A DNA stretch of 13,238 nucleotides from an uncultured Eubacterium sp. (GCA_946611445.1 CAMODP010000035.1:1-13238), one strand, 5' to 3'. Shown: positions 1 through 6,805, counted from the stretch's first letter. Notes: a model not told the origin generated them from the sequence alone. Program-made: numbers and translations.

Positions 1-108
1 ACGCATGTAGAGAGCAGCAGCTCAGATAGAGAGCATCGGCGCAGACGGAAAGCTGCGAAGCAGACAGAAACCAGGGAAATAGGCACAGAATTTAGCCGGG
101 AGGCAAAC

Positions 109-861
109 ATGAGATTTATCACATGGAATGTGAATGGCCTGCGGGCCTGCGTAAATAAAGGCTTTCAGGAGTATTTCAACGCGGCAGATGCCGATTTCTT
201 CTGCATACAGGAAAGCAAGATGCAGGAAGGACAGCTGGAGTTGGACACCCCAGGCTACCTTCAGTTCTGGAATTATGCGGAGAAAAAGGGCTATTCCGGT
301 ACAGCAATCATGACCCGTCATGAGCCGCTGGACGTACGGCTGGGGATGGGTATAGATGAACATGACCACGAGGGTCGTCTGGTCACATTGGAATACCCAG
401 ACTTTTTCCTGACAACTGTCTACACACCCAACGCGCAGGACGGTCTGAAGCGGTTGGATTACCGCATGCAGTGGGAGAATGACTTCCGGACCTGGCTGTG
501 CGGCATGGCAGAGAAAAAACCTGTTATCGTCTGCGGCGACATGAACGTCGCCCATGAAGAGATTGACCTCAAGAATCCGAAAACAAATCACAAAAACGCC
601 GGTTTCAGTGACGAAGAACGCGGCAAGTTTTCTGAACTTCTGGCATCCGGCTTCGCGGACACCTTCCGCCGCCTCTACCCGGACAAGGTAGAGTACTCCT
701 GGTGGTCCTACCGCTTCAAGGCCAGAGAGAAAAACGCCGGATGGCGAATTGACTACTTCCTGGTCTCCGAAGGGCTGATGGACCGCGTAGAAGATGTAAA
801 GATACACGGCGAAGTCTTCGGATCGGATCACTGCCCGGTAGAGCTGATGCTGCGTGCATAG
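109..861 (+). CDS. exoA: Exodeoxyribonuclease III / AP endonuclease (ExoA/Xth family)
   Basis: Predicted DNA-repair nuclease of the exonuclease III/APE1 family. It cleaves DNA 5' of abasic sites and trims 3' ends in base-excision repair, in the cytoplasm. The 250-aa product is full length and single-domain (endonuclease/exonuclease/phosphatase fold). Visible motifs are ITWNVNGLRA near the start (Asn7), IQESKMQ with metal-binding Glu35, Tyr105 in TVYTPN, GDMNVAHEEIDL with Asp144 and Asn146, WRIDYFLVS with Asp215, and the terminal GSDHCPV with Asp240-His241. All expected catalytic positions are present. The ATG is set by GGGAGG at 98-103 with a 5-base spacer. It appears to stand alone, with 262 bp before the next gene. 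Family assignment is very secure. The symbol follows Gram-positive usage (xth in E. coli). Confidence 0.96.
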   Translation: MRFITWNVNGLRACVNKGFQEYFNAADADFFCIQESKMQEGQLELDTPGYLQFWNYAEKKGYSGTAIMTRHEPLDVRLGMGIDEHDHEGRLVTLEYPDFFLTTVYTPNAQDGLKRLDYRMQWENDFRTWLCGMAEKKPVIVCGDMNVAHEEIDLKNPKTNHKNAGFSDEERGKFSELLASGFADTFRRLYPDKVEYSWWSYRFKAREKNAGWRIDYFLVSEGLMDRVEDVKIHGEVFGSDHCPVELMLRA

Positions 862-886
862 GAGAGACAGCGGACAAGGCAGCAAT

Positions 887-928
887 CTTGATTGGACAGC
901 GCTAGGGCGCCGAGCGTGAGAAATCAAG
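887..928. repeat. Inverted repeat downstream of exoA
   Basis: CTTGATT (887-893) pairs with AATCAAG (922-928). Inside, CGCT (900-903) pairs with AGCG (913-916) around a loop holding the palindrome GGCGCC. No T-run follows on the + strand, so it is not a convincing intrinsic terminator. It may be a transcript-end or mRNA-stability structure, or a small dispersed element. Confidence 0.4.
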
Positions 929-959
929 CAAAAAACCCGCGGGAGGCGTCAAAAAACCC
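929..959. repeat. Pair of 10-bp direct repeats CAAAAAACCC
   Basis: CAAAAAACCC occurs at 929-938 and again at 950-959, two helical turns apart (21 bp), with the palindrome CCCGCGGG overlapping the first copy. The repeats sit directly after the inverted repeat at 887-928. The sequence shows the repeats; no function is assigned. They could be a protein-binding site or chance in an A-rich spacer. Confidence 0.45.
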
Positions 960-1011
960 AACAGGAGAACACCTGAGCACAACGAAGAGCGCATAGCCGC
1001 AATGAAGAGCC

Positions 1012-1089
1012 GACAGAAATAATCATCAGAAAGACTTATCAGAAGAATTCACCAGAAGAAACCATCAGAAGAAATCATCAGTAAGAAAC
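1012..1089. repeat. Tandem array, six 13-bp units
   Basis: Six consecutive 13-bp units start at 1012, 1025, 1038, 1051, 1064 and 1077, with consensus ATCAGAAGAAATC. Units 2 to 5 are closest to each other; the first and last are more diverged. Every unit carries CAG at its third to fifth bases. The unit length is not a multiple of three and no reading frame is favoured, so the array is non-coding. It ends 18 bases before the AGGAGG of the next gene, so it would lie in or just upstream of that gene's mRNA leader. Confidence 0.8.
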
Positions 1090-1123
1090 AACCGCCACAT
1101 CACATACAGGAGGAATTGACAGC

Positions 1124-3142
1124 ATGAGTAGGAAGACAAATTTCAGAATTCTCCCGGGAGACGCCTGGATCAGGGGCGTCAGAGAGACAGAGAGCGGTTA
1201 CAGCTTTTCTATCGCCATTCCGGATGGCGCGGAAGCTGAGCTGCTGCTGTACACGGATGCTGGGAAGGCACAGCCCTGTCAGGTGATCCCCCTTCCGGAG
1301 GAGGACCGGATTGGTGAGGTCAGTGCTATCACGGTTGAGATGCCCCATAACGGGGACTGGGCTTATGCTTACCGGGTCAATGGCCGGATCATTCCGGACA
1401 GATATGCAAACAATGTACGCAGCATAATCAGTCAGGAGACAGGAAAGAGAGAGCTGCATGCTCTGACGGCTCCGGCTGCCTGCGCAGCCACGCAGCCGCT
1501 CGAGATTCCGTTTGAGGATGCGGTCATTTACAAAGCGCATGTGCGCGGCCTGACAAAAAAGAAACCCACGGGCGTCAGACATCCCGGAACGTTTCTGGGC
1601 ATCAAGGAGTATATTCCATATCTAAAGGAACTCGGCATCAATATGCTCATGCTGATGCCGCCGTATGAGTTTTGTGACACGCCGGACTGCTGCGGCGAGT
1701 ACCGTCTGGACGGGAATCTCCGCGTGCTGTCGGTCAGTACGGGCGCAGTCAGGGAAAACTACTGGGGCTACACGGACGGGCTGTATTTCTCGCCGAAACA
1801 GAGCTACTGTGCCGGCGAAGATTCCTGCAAAGAGTTTTCGGATATGGTGGATGCCCTGCATGAGGCCGGGATCGGCTGCATGCCGGAGTTCTGGTTTGAA
1901 GCTTCAGAGGACCCGCGCCTTGTGACAGACGTTCTGCGGCACTGGGTGATGCACTACCATGTGGATGGTTTTCATCTGGTGGGCGGCGGAAGCTGGATTC
2001 ACGCCGCGGCTTCGGACCCGTTCCTGAAAAAGTCCTGGATCCTGTATGACAGCTTTGACGATGCTGCCATAAATGTCCGCAGACTGAAAAACGGCGGAAA
2101 AACCCTGGGCATCTATAACAGGGGATATGAGGAGACGATGCGCCGGTTCCTGAAGGGCGACCCGGAGATCTCGCCGGAAGAAGCGGCATGGCTGCTGCGG
2201 CGGAATGATGCTTCCTGCGGTTATGTGAACTATTTTGCGGATCAGGACGGATTCACCATGGCGGACATGGTGACATACGGCGAGCGGCACAATGAGGAAA
2301 ACGGCGAGCAGAACAGGGACGGCTGCGCTTCTAACAACAGCTGGAACTGCGGCGAGGAGGGACCCAGCCGCAAATTGGCAATTCGCAAACTGCGGGAGAG
2401 ACAGCTGCGCAATGCATGGCTGATGCTCCTGACATCGCAGGGGACGCCGATGCTGTATGCCGGCGACGAGGCGATGAACTCACAGGGCGGCAATAATAAC
2501 GCCTGGTGCCAGGACAACGATACCGGCTGGGTAACCTGGAAAAAAACTGCCGAAGTTCGCCGCATGCAGGAATTTGTCAGGCGCGCTGCAGCTTTCCGGC
2601 ACGCTCATCCGGTTCTTCATCAGGGCAGGCCGCTTCGAATGGAGGATTACCGCGGAACCGGGTTTCCGGATGTGTCCTATCACAGCCAGACCGCCTGGAT
2701 GAGCCAGACCGGTCAGACAAAATCCGGCCTGGGCGTCCTGCTCAGCGGTGCATACGGGAAAAAACCTGACGGCGAAGCAGACGATACTCTGTACCTTGTA
2801 TACAATATGTACTGGATGCCGCAGAACTTCGCCCTCCCGGATATCCCCAAGGGATGGAAATGGATGACGGCGGCCGACACTTCGCAGGAGGAAGGCTTTT
2901 TTGACAGCCTGCAGGAACTGCCTTTGCAGGAAGGAGACGAAAAGCAGCTGCTGGTGCCGGAACGCTGTGTGATGATCCTGATTGCCGTACAGGAGCAGGT
3001 GCGGAAGAAGGCAGACGAAGCTGTAAAGCATCCCGCAGACACTGAAAAGAAAACTGCGAAAAAATCAAGCCAGCCGCGGCCGGATGCAAAGCAGCCCGCA
3101 GACAGTAAAAACAGTCCGCAGATAATACAGAGAATAGTTTAA
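1124..3142 (+). CDS. GH13 (GlgX/isoamylase-like) protein with degenerate active site
   Basis: This 672-aa protein has the layout of a glycogen-debranching GH13 enzyme. It has an N-terminal beta-sandwich region (about 1-125), a catalytic-type barrel (about 133-500), a C-terminal beta domain (about 505-622), and a Lys/Pro/Ala-rich, probably disordered tail (about 625-672). Family landmarks are YWGYTDGLYFSP (213-224), RHNEENGEQNRDG (388-400), SWNCGEEGPS (406-415), SQGTPMLYAGDE (438-449) and GNNNAWCQDND (456-466). The catalytic signatures are altered. Region I reads PEFWFEA (254-260) in place of DxxxNH. Region II reads DGFHLVG (281-287), with Val286 at the nucleophile Asp and His284 at the usual Arg. 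Region III has Asp309 where the acid/base Glu is expected. Region IV reads DQDGFT, with Gln374 replacing His and Asp375 kept. The fold assignment is secure; loss of hydrolase activity is inferred. It could be a glucan-binding or regulatory protein. AGGAGG at 1108-1113 sets the start, and it is probably co-transcribed with the next gene. Confidence 0.9.
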   Translation: MSRKTNFRILPGDAWIRGVRETESGYSFSIAIPDGAEAELLLYTDAGKAQPCQVIPLPEEDRIGEVSAITVEMPHNGDWAYAYRVNGRIIPDRYANNVRSIISQETGKRELHALTAPAACAATQPLEIPFEDAVIYKAHVRGLTKKKPTGVRHPGTFLGIKEYIPYLKELGINMLMLMPPYEFCDTPDCCGEYRLDGNLRVLSVSTGAVRENYWGYTDGLYFSPKQSYCAGEDSCKEFSDMVDALHEAGIGCMPEFWFEASEDPRLVTDVLRHWVMHYHVDGFHLVGGGSWIHAAASDPFLKKSWILYDSFDDAAINVRRLKNGGKTLGIYNRGYEETMRRFLKGDPEISPEEAAWLLRRNDASCGYVNYFADQDGFTMADMVTYGERHNEENGEQNRDGCASNNSWNCGEEGPSRKLAIRKLRERQLRNAWLMLLTSQGTPMLYAGDEAMNSQGGNNNAWCQDNDTGWVTWKKTAEVRRMQEFVRRAAAFRHAHPVLHQGRPLRMEDYRGTGFPDVSYHSQTAWMSQTGQTKSGLGVLLSGAYGKKPDGEADDTLYLVYNMYWMPQNFALPDIPKGWKWMTAADTSQEEGFFDSLQELPLQEGDEKQLLVPERCVMILIAVQEQVRKKADEAVKHPADTEKKTAKKSSQPRPDAKQPADSKNSPQIIQRIV

Positions 3143-3149
3143 AACGCCC

Positions 3150-3794
3150 ATGAAAAAGACACACGCACTTGATCATCTGAAAACCATCACCCGTCATAAA
3201 GCCCTGGTCGCGGGGTATTGCTTCCGCATGGGCCTGATCCGGCAGGGGCTGATGCATGACCTGTCGAAGTATTCGCCGACGGAATTCCTGGAGGGAGCCC
3301 GGTACTGGCAGGGAACGCGCAGTCCGAATAATGCGGAGCGCGAGGATACAGGTCTGTCCAGAGCATGGCTGCATCACAAAGGACGCAACCGCCATCATTT
3401 TGAATATTGGATTGACTACGGACTGAACTGTGATAAAATCATCAGAGGTGTGCCGATCCCCAGGCGTTACATAGCCGAGATGGTTGCTGACCGCATCAGC
3501 GCTTCCCGTGTTTATCTGGGTGACGCGTATACGGACCGGGCACCGATGGAATATTTTGAGCTCGGGAAAGACAAGCTGTGGTTTGTGCATGACCAGGTAA
3601 AGGAGCATCTGTCTTTTTTGCTGAGGATGCTCGCGGAAAAAGGAGAAGATGAGACACTCCGGTATATCCGGGAAGTCTATCTGAAAAACCGCGGCGAACT
3701 GAAGGGTCCGTTTTATCCGGATGCCGTGCACAAAAAAGCGCTGCGCGAGATGCGGGAATCCGGACATATGGAAGACGGCGCGAACCGGTATTAG
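3150..3794 (+). CDS. DUF5662 family protein, HD-like
   Basis: A 214-aa protein that I recognise as the DUF5662 family (function unknown). It is His-rich in a pattern like HD-superfamily metal phosphohydrolases: His16 (ITRHKALV), His36-Asp37 (GLMHDLSKYSPTEF), His75-His76 (WLHHKG), His82-His83 (NRHHFEYW) and Asp114 (MVADRIS). A metal-dependent phosphohydrolase or nucleotide-related role is inferred only from this layout. No signal peptide or membrane segment is visible, so it is probably cytoplasmic. It starts 7 bases after the GH13-like gene's stop with no clear Shine-Dalgarno, which suggests translational coupling. The stop codon lies inside the first copy of a 30-bp tandem duplication. Confidence 0.8.
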   Translation: MKKTHALDHLKTITRHKALVAGYCFRMGLIRQGLMHDLSKYSPTEFLEGARYWQGTRSPNNAEREDTGLSRAWLHHKGRNRHHFEYWIDYGLNCDKIIRGVPIPRRYIAEMVADRISASRVYLGDAYTDRAPMEYFELGKDKLWFVHDQVKEHLSFLLRMLAEKGEDETLRYIREVYLKNRGELKGPFYPDAVHKKALREMRESGHMEDGANRY

Positions 3795-3830
3795 TCTGCA
3801 GAAGATGGCGTGAACCGGTATCGGACTATG
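3771..3830. repeat. 30-bp imperfect tandem duplication across the DUF5662 stop codon
   Basis: The 21 bases at 3771-3791 and at 3801-3821 differ at only two positions; both contain GAACCGGTAT. The period is 30 bp, exactly ten codons. The first copy encodes EDGANRY followed by TAG. The second would encode EDGVNRY in the same frame but lies after the stop. The last 9 bases of each unit (3792-3800, 3822-3830) have diverged. Confidence 0.8.
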
Positions 3831-3896
3831 GGATTCCGGACGGAAGCAGTATTGATCATTTCTTTCCGAACTCCGACGGCTTTACAGGAGGAACAC

Positions 3897-5216
3897 ATGT
3901 TAAAGGTTGTAAAATTCGGCGGCAGTTCCCTGGCGGATGCCGAACACTTCGCAAAGGTAGGCGACATCATCCGCGCAGAGGAAGACCGGCGTTATGTCAT
4001 CCCTTCCGCGCCCGGGCGGCGCTTTGAGGGCGACACCAAGGTGACGGATATGCTGTATCACTGCTGGCACCTGGCCAAACAGGGGATGGATTTCACAGAT
4101 ACACTGAAGAATATCCGCGCGCGGTATGATCAGATTGCAAACGGTCTCGGGCTCCAGGTGGATCTCGACACGGAGTTTGCCGCCATCGACCGGAACCTTC
4201 GGGAACTGAAGGGCGAAGACTATGCCGCTTCCCGCGGGGAATACCTGAACGGCATTCTGATGTCCGCGTACCTGGGCTTTGACTTTGTTGACGCGGCGGA
4301 TGTCATTGCGTTCAATGAGCTGGGCGAGTTCGATGACCGGCGGACAGCCCGCCTGATCGCGGACCGGCTGGCGGATGTCCGGCATGCGGTGATCCCGGGC
4401 TTTTACGGCTCGCTGCCCGACGGGACGATCCATACCTTCTCCCGGGGCGGATCCGATATTACCGGCTCCCTGGTCGCAAAAGCTGTCCACGCCGATCTCT
4501 ATGAAAACTGGACCGACGTCTCCGGTTTTCTGATGGCGGATCCGCACATTATCCGGGATCCGGTAACTATCCCGACGATCACCTACCGCGAGATGCGGGA
4601 GCTGTCCTACATGGGCGCCACCGTGCTGCATGAGGACGCGGTCTTCCCGCTCCGCAAGGAAGGCATTCCGATCAACGTGCGCAATACAAACTGTCCGGAC
4701 GATCCGGGCACGATGGTCGTGGAGAGCACCTGCAACAAACCGCGCTACACGATCACCGGCATCGGCGGCAAGAAGGGCTTTGCGTCCATCACGATAGAGA
4801 AGGCCATGATGAATGCCGAGGTGGGCTTCGGACGCCGCGTGCTGGAAGTGTTCGAGGATACGGGCATGACATTTGAGCATACCCCGTCAGGCATCGATAC
4901 CTTTTCCGTGTTTGTGAACCAGCATGAGTTCGAGCCGCATGAGCAGCAGATTATCGCCGGTCTGCACCGGTCCGTGCACCCCGACATGATCGAGCTGGAG
5001 TCCGATCTGGCTCTGGTCGCCGTGGTGGGACGCGGCATGCGCCGGACGAGAGGAACGGCAGGCAGGATCTTTTCCGCCCTGGCCCACGCCCATGTGAATG
5101 TCAAGATGATCGACCAGGGCTCCTCCGAGCTGAATATCATCATCGGCGTGGAAAACAGAGATTTCGAGACCGCAATCCGCGCAATCTACGATATATTTGT
5201 GGTCGCACAGCTGTAA
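3897..5216 (+). CDS. lysC: Aspartate kinase
   Basis: Phosphorylates L-aspartate with ATP, the committed step to lysine/diaminopimelate, methionine and threonine; cytoplasmic. The 439-aa product has an amino-acid-kinase domain (about 1-275) with KFGGSS (6-11), SAPGRRFEGDTKVTDM (37-52) and FSRGGSDITGSL (181-192). Two C-terminal ACT domains follow (about 287-360 and 370-439), the second with the typical QGSSELNIIIGV (407-418). The ACT pair implies allosteric feedback, but the effector cannot be told from sequence. The ATG at 3897 has AGGAGG at 3886-3891 with a 5-base spacer and gives MLKVVKFGGSS, the family's N terminus. The open frame extends 29 codons upstream but that part has no family resemblance. 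I see no lysine-riboswitch-like leader in the 102 bp upstream. The symbol is by function; the isozyme class is not determined. Confidence 0.95.
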   Translation: MLKVVKFGGSSLADAEHFAKVGDIIRAEEDRRYVIPSAPGRRFEGDTKVTDMLYHCWHLAKQGMDFTDTLKNIRARYDQIANGLGLQVDLDTEFAAIDRNLRELKGEDYAASRGEYLNGILMSAYLGFDFVDAADVIAFNELGEFDDRRTARLIADRLADVRHAVIPGFYGSLPDGTIHTFSRGGSDITGSLVAKAVHADLYENWTDVSGFLMADPHIIRDPVTIPTITYREMRELSYMGATVLHEDAVFPLRKEGIPINVRNTNCPDDPGTMVVESTCNKPRYTITGIGGKKGFASITIEKAMMNAEVGFGRRVLEVFEDTGMTFEHTPSGIDTFSVFVNQHEFEPHEQQIIAGLHRSVHPDMIELESDLALVAVVGRGMRRTRGTAGRIFSALAHAHVNVKMIDQGSSELNIIIGVENRDFETAIRAIYDIFVVAQL

Positions 5217-5229
5217 ATATGATATTATG

Positions 5230-5266
5230 AGATTACAACGGCAAAAGTACTGAACCCACGTAATCT
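5230..5266. repeat. Inverted repeat in the lysC-pyrH gap
   Basis: AGATTAC (5230-5236) and GTAATCT (5260-5266) form a 7-bp perfect inverted repeat with a 23-base loop, in an otherwise AT-rich gap. TATAAA (5266-5271) at its edge could be a -10 element, but I see no matching -35. It could be an operator or an mRNA-leader stem; neither is proven. Confidence 0.4.
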
Positions 5267-5355
5267 ATAAATAAAAGGAATGGGAAGGAATCACCTGAAA
5301 AAGAATGAGCAGCTGTAACCGGGAAAAGGAAGTCAGGCAGAAAGCGGAGGCATGT

Positions 5356-6051
5356 ATGAAAAGAGTTCTTCTGAAACTGAGCGGTGAGGCGCTCGCAGGT
5401 GAAAAGGGCACCGGGTTTGACGAGGCCGTCGTTACCCGGGTCGCAAAACAGGTGAAGGTGCTTGTCGACGAAGGAATACAGGTCGGTATCGTCATCGGAG
5501 GAGGCAATTTCTGGAGAGGCAGGTCCAGCAAGAACATCGACCGGACCAAGGCTGACCAGATCGGTATGCTGGCGACGGTCATGAACTGTATCTATGTATC
5601 AGAGATTTTCCGCTCGCAGGGGATGATGACCGCAGTGCTGACGCCCTTTGAGTGCGGAGACATCACGAAGCTTTATTCCAAAGACCGGTGCTGCAAGTAT
5701 TTCAACCACAACATGGTCATTTTCTTCGGCGGGGGCACGGGGCATCCCTATTTCTCTACCGATACGGCAACCGTCCTGCGCGCAATCGAGATCGAGGCTG
5801 ACACAATCCTGCTGGCAAAGGCCGTGGACGGTGTCTACGACAGCGATCCGAAGAAAAACCCGGACGCCGTAAAATTCGATGAGCTGACGATTCAGGAAGT
5901 GATTGACCGGAAGCTGCAGGTCGTGGACATGACAGCCTCTATCCTGGCCATGGAAAACCGCATGCCGATGATCGTGTTTGCCCTGAATCAGGAGAACAGC
6001 ATCGTGAACGCGGCGCACGGCATTATCACAGGAACCAGAGTTACGGTATGA
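5356..6051 (+). CDS. pyrH: UMP kinase
   Basis: Converts UMP to UDP with ATP, the pyrimidine-nucleotide step feeding RNA, DNA and UDP-sugars; a cytoplasmic hexamer in the known family. The 231-aa product carries KLSGEAL (7-13), IGGGNFWRG (47-55), DQIGMLATVMN (67-77), GGGTGHPYFSTDT (125-137) and AKAVDGVYDSDP (154-165). The ATG at 5356 is chosen because GGAGG at 5346-5350 precedes it by 5 bases and the protein then begins MKRVLLKLSGEAL as expected. An in-frame ATG at 5305 would add 17 unconserved residues. It heads the conserved run through rseP, but lysC sits upstream rather than the frequent rpsB-tsf. Confidence 0.97.
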   Translation: MKRVLLKLSGEALAGEKGTGFDEAVVTRVAKQVKVLVDEGIQVGIVIGGGNFWRGRSSKNIDRTKADQIGMLATVMNCIYVSEIFRSQGMMTAVLTPFECGDITKLYSKDRCCKYFNHNMVIFFGGGTGHPYFSTDTATVLRAIEIEADTILLAKAVDGVYDSDPKKNPDAVKFDELTIQEVIDRKLQVVDMTASILAMENRMPMIVFALNQENSIVNAAHGIITGTRVTV

Positions 6052-6059
6052 GCGGGTCC

Positions 6060-6085
6060 GGTGCCTGACATACGAGTCCGGCACC
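6060..6085. repeat. Inverted repeat GGTGCC/GGCACC in the pyrH-frr gap
   Basis: GGTGCC (6060-6065) and GGCACC (6080-6085) form a 6-bp stem with a 14-base loop just after the pyrH stop. Each arm is preceded by GTCC or GTCCG, so the pair also reads as a partial direct repeat. No T-run follows. It may be an mRNA processing or stability hairpin. Confidence 0.4.
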
Positions 6086-6102
6086 ATCCTATACGTACAT
6101 TC

Positions 6103-6120
6103 ACCTGCTGCAGGGCAGGT
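6103..6120. repeat. Hairpin ACCTGC/GCAGGT upstream of frr
   Basis: ACCTGC (6103-6108) pairs with GCAGGT (6115-6120) over a 6-base loop TGCAGG. With a 2-base bulge the stem can extend by TTC/GAA. The bases after it are AT-rich and A-heavy (6121-6136), not T-rich, so termination is unlikely. It lies about 40 bases before the frr start. Confidence 0.45.
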
Positions 6121-6161
6121 ATGAATTATAAAAAAGCTGGCATAAAGGGAGGGATACACAG

Positions 6162-6719
6162 ATGAATGAGAGAATCACGCCTTACGACACAAAGATGACC
6201 AAGACGATCGCCAATCTGGAGGGCGAACTGGGCACAATCCGTGCCGGGCGCGCCAATCCTCATGTTCTGGACCGGATTACCGTGGATTATTACGGGACAC
6301 AGTCCCCGATTCAGCAGGTGGCCAACATCACCGTCCCGGAAGCCCGCATCATCCAGATCCAGCCGTGGGAGGCTTCCCTGGTAAAAACCATCATCAAGGC
6401 GATCCAGACCTCTGACCTGGGCATCAACCCCAGCACCGACGGCAAGGTCATCCGCCTGGTTTTCCCGGAGCTCACCGAGGAGCGCCGTAAGGATCTGGCC
6501 AAGGATGTCAAGAAAAAAGGCGAGGCAGCCAAGGTTGCTATCAGGAACATCCGCAGAGACGCGAATGACGCGTTCAAAAAGCTCGAGAAGTCCGACGAGT
6601 CCGTATCAGAGGACACTGTCAAGGAGCTGCAGGACGATATCCAGAAGCTGACGGACAAGTACATCGAGAAGATCGACAAGACCATCGAAGAAAAGACAAA
6701 AGAGATCATGACAGTTTAA
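6162..6719 (+). CDS. frr: Ribosome recycling factor
   Basis: Splits post-termination ribosomes together with EF-G. The 185-aa product has the usual full length for the family. Visible signatures are GTIRAGRANPHVLD near residue 24, the beta-rich middle domain with PIQQVANITVPEAR, RLVFPELTEERRKDLAK, and VAIRNIRRDAND leading into the last long charged helix of the three-helix bundle. GGGAGGG upstream supports the ATG. It lies 110 bp after pyrH, the standard order. Nothing in the protein is unusual. Confidence 0.98.
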   Translation: MNERITPYDTKMTKTIANLEGELGTIRAGRANPHVLDRITVDYYGTQSPIQQVANITVPEARIIQIQPWEASLVKTIIKAIQTSDLGINPSTDGKVIRLVFPELTEERRKDLAKDVKKKGEAAKVAIRNIRRDANDAFKKLEKSDESVSEDTVKELQDDIQKLTDKYIEKIDKTIEEKTKEIMTV

Positions 6720-6742
6720 AAGGAGCTTTCAGACTCCCGGCT

Positions 6743-6800
6743 GCAGGCGAAGGGCACAGGGCTTCGGACCCTGAGCGATGCTTCGCCTGCTGTTGTTTTG
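6743..6800 (+). terminator. Branched hairpin with T-rich tail after frr, candidate terminator or attenuator
   Basis: GCAGGCGAAG (6743-6752) and CTTCGCCTGC (6781-6790) are a perfect 10-bp inverted repeat. Inside, CAGGG (6757-6761) pairs with CCCTG (6769-6773) around CTTCGGA. The outer stem is followed at once by TGTTGTTTTG (6791-6800), a T-rich but interrupted tail. The stem is strong and the tail imperfect, so partial termination between frr and uppS is plausible. It could instead be a processing site. Confidence 0.55.
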
Positions 6801-6805
6801 TAAGA

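Noticed and set aside
1..108. TAGAGAGCA repeated at 8-16 and 27-35 upstream of exoA
   Set aside because: Short repeat in a purine-rich spacer, likely chance; no promoter or gene seen apart from the exoA ribosome-binding site.
22..927. 301-codon - strand frame opposite exoA
   Set aside because: exoA on the + strand has every catalytic motif and a proper ribosome-binding site; the antisense frame has neither.
2742..3767. 341-codon - strand frame opposite the GH13-like and DUF5662 genes
   Set aside because: Shadow of well-supported + strand genes, with no recognisable motif.
3810..3896. Upstream extension of lysC by 29 codons
   Set aside because: No Shine-Dalgarno for it, no resemblance to aspartate kinases, and it overlaps the 30-bp tandem duplication; the ATG at 3897 has AGGAGG.
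3795..3896. Possible lysine riboswitch ahead of lysC
   Set aside because: The 102-bp gap is too short for that class and shows none of its helices; it mostly contains the tandem duplication.
5305..5355. Earlier pyrH start adding 17 residues
   Set aside because: The ATG at 5356 has GGAGG five bases upstream and gives the conserved MKRVLLKLSGEAL N terminus.
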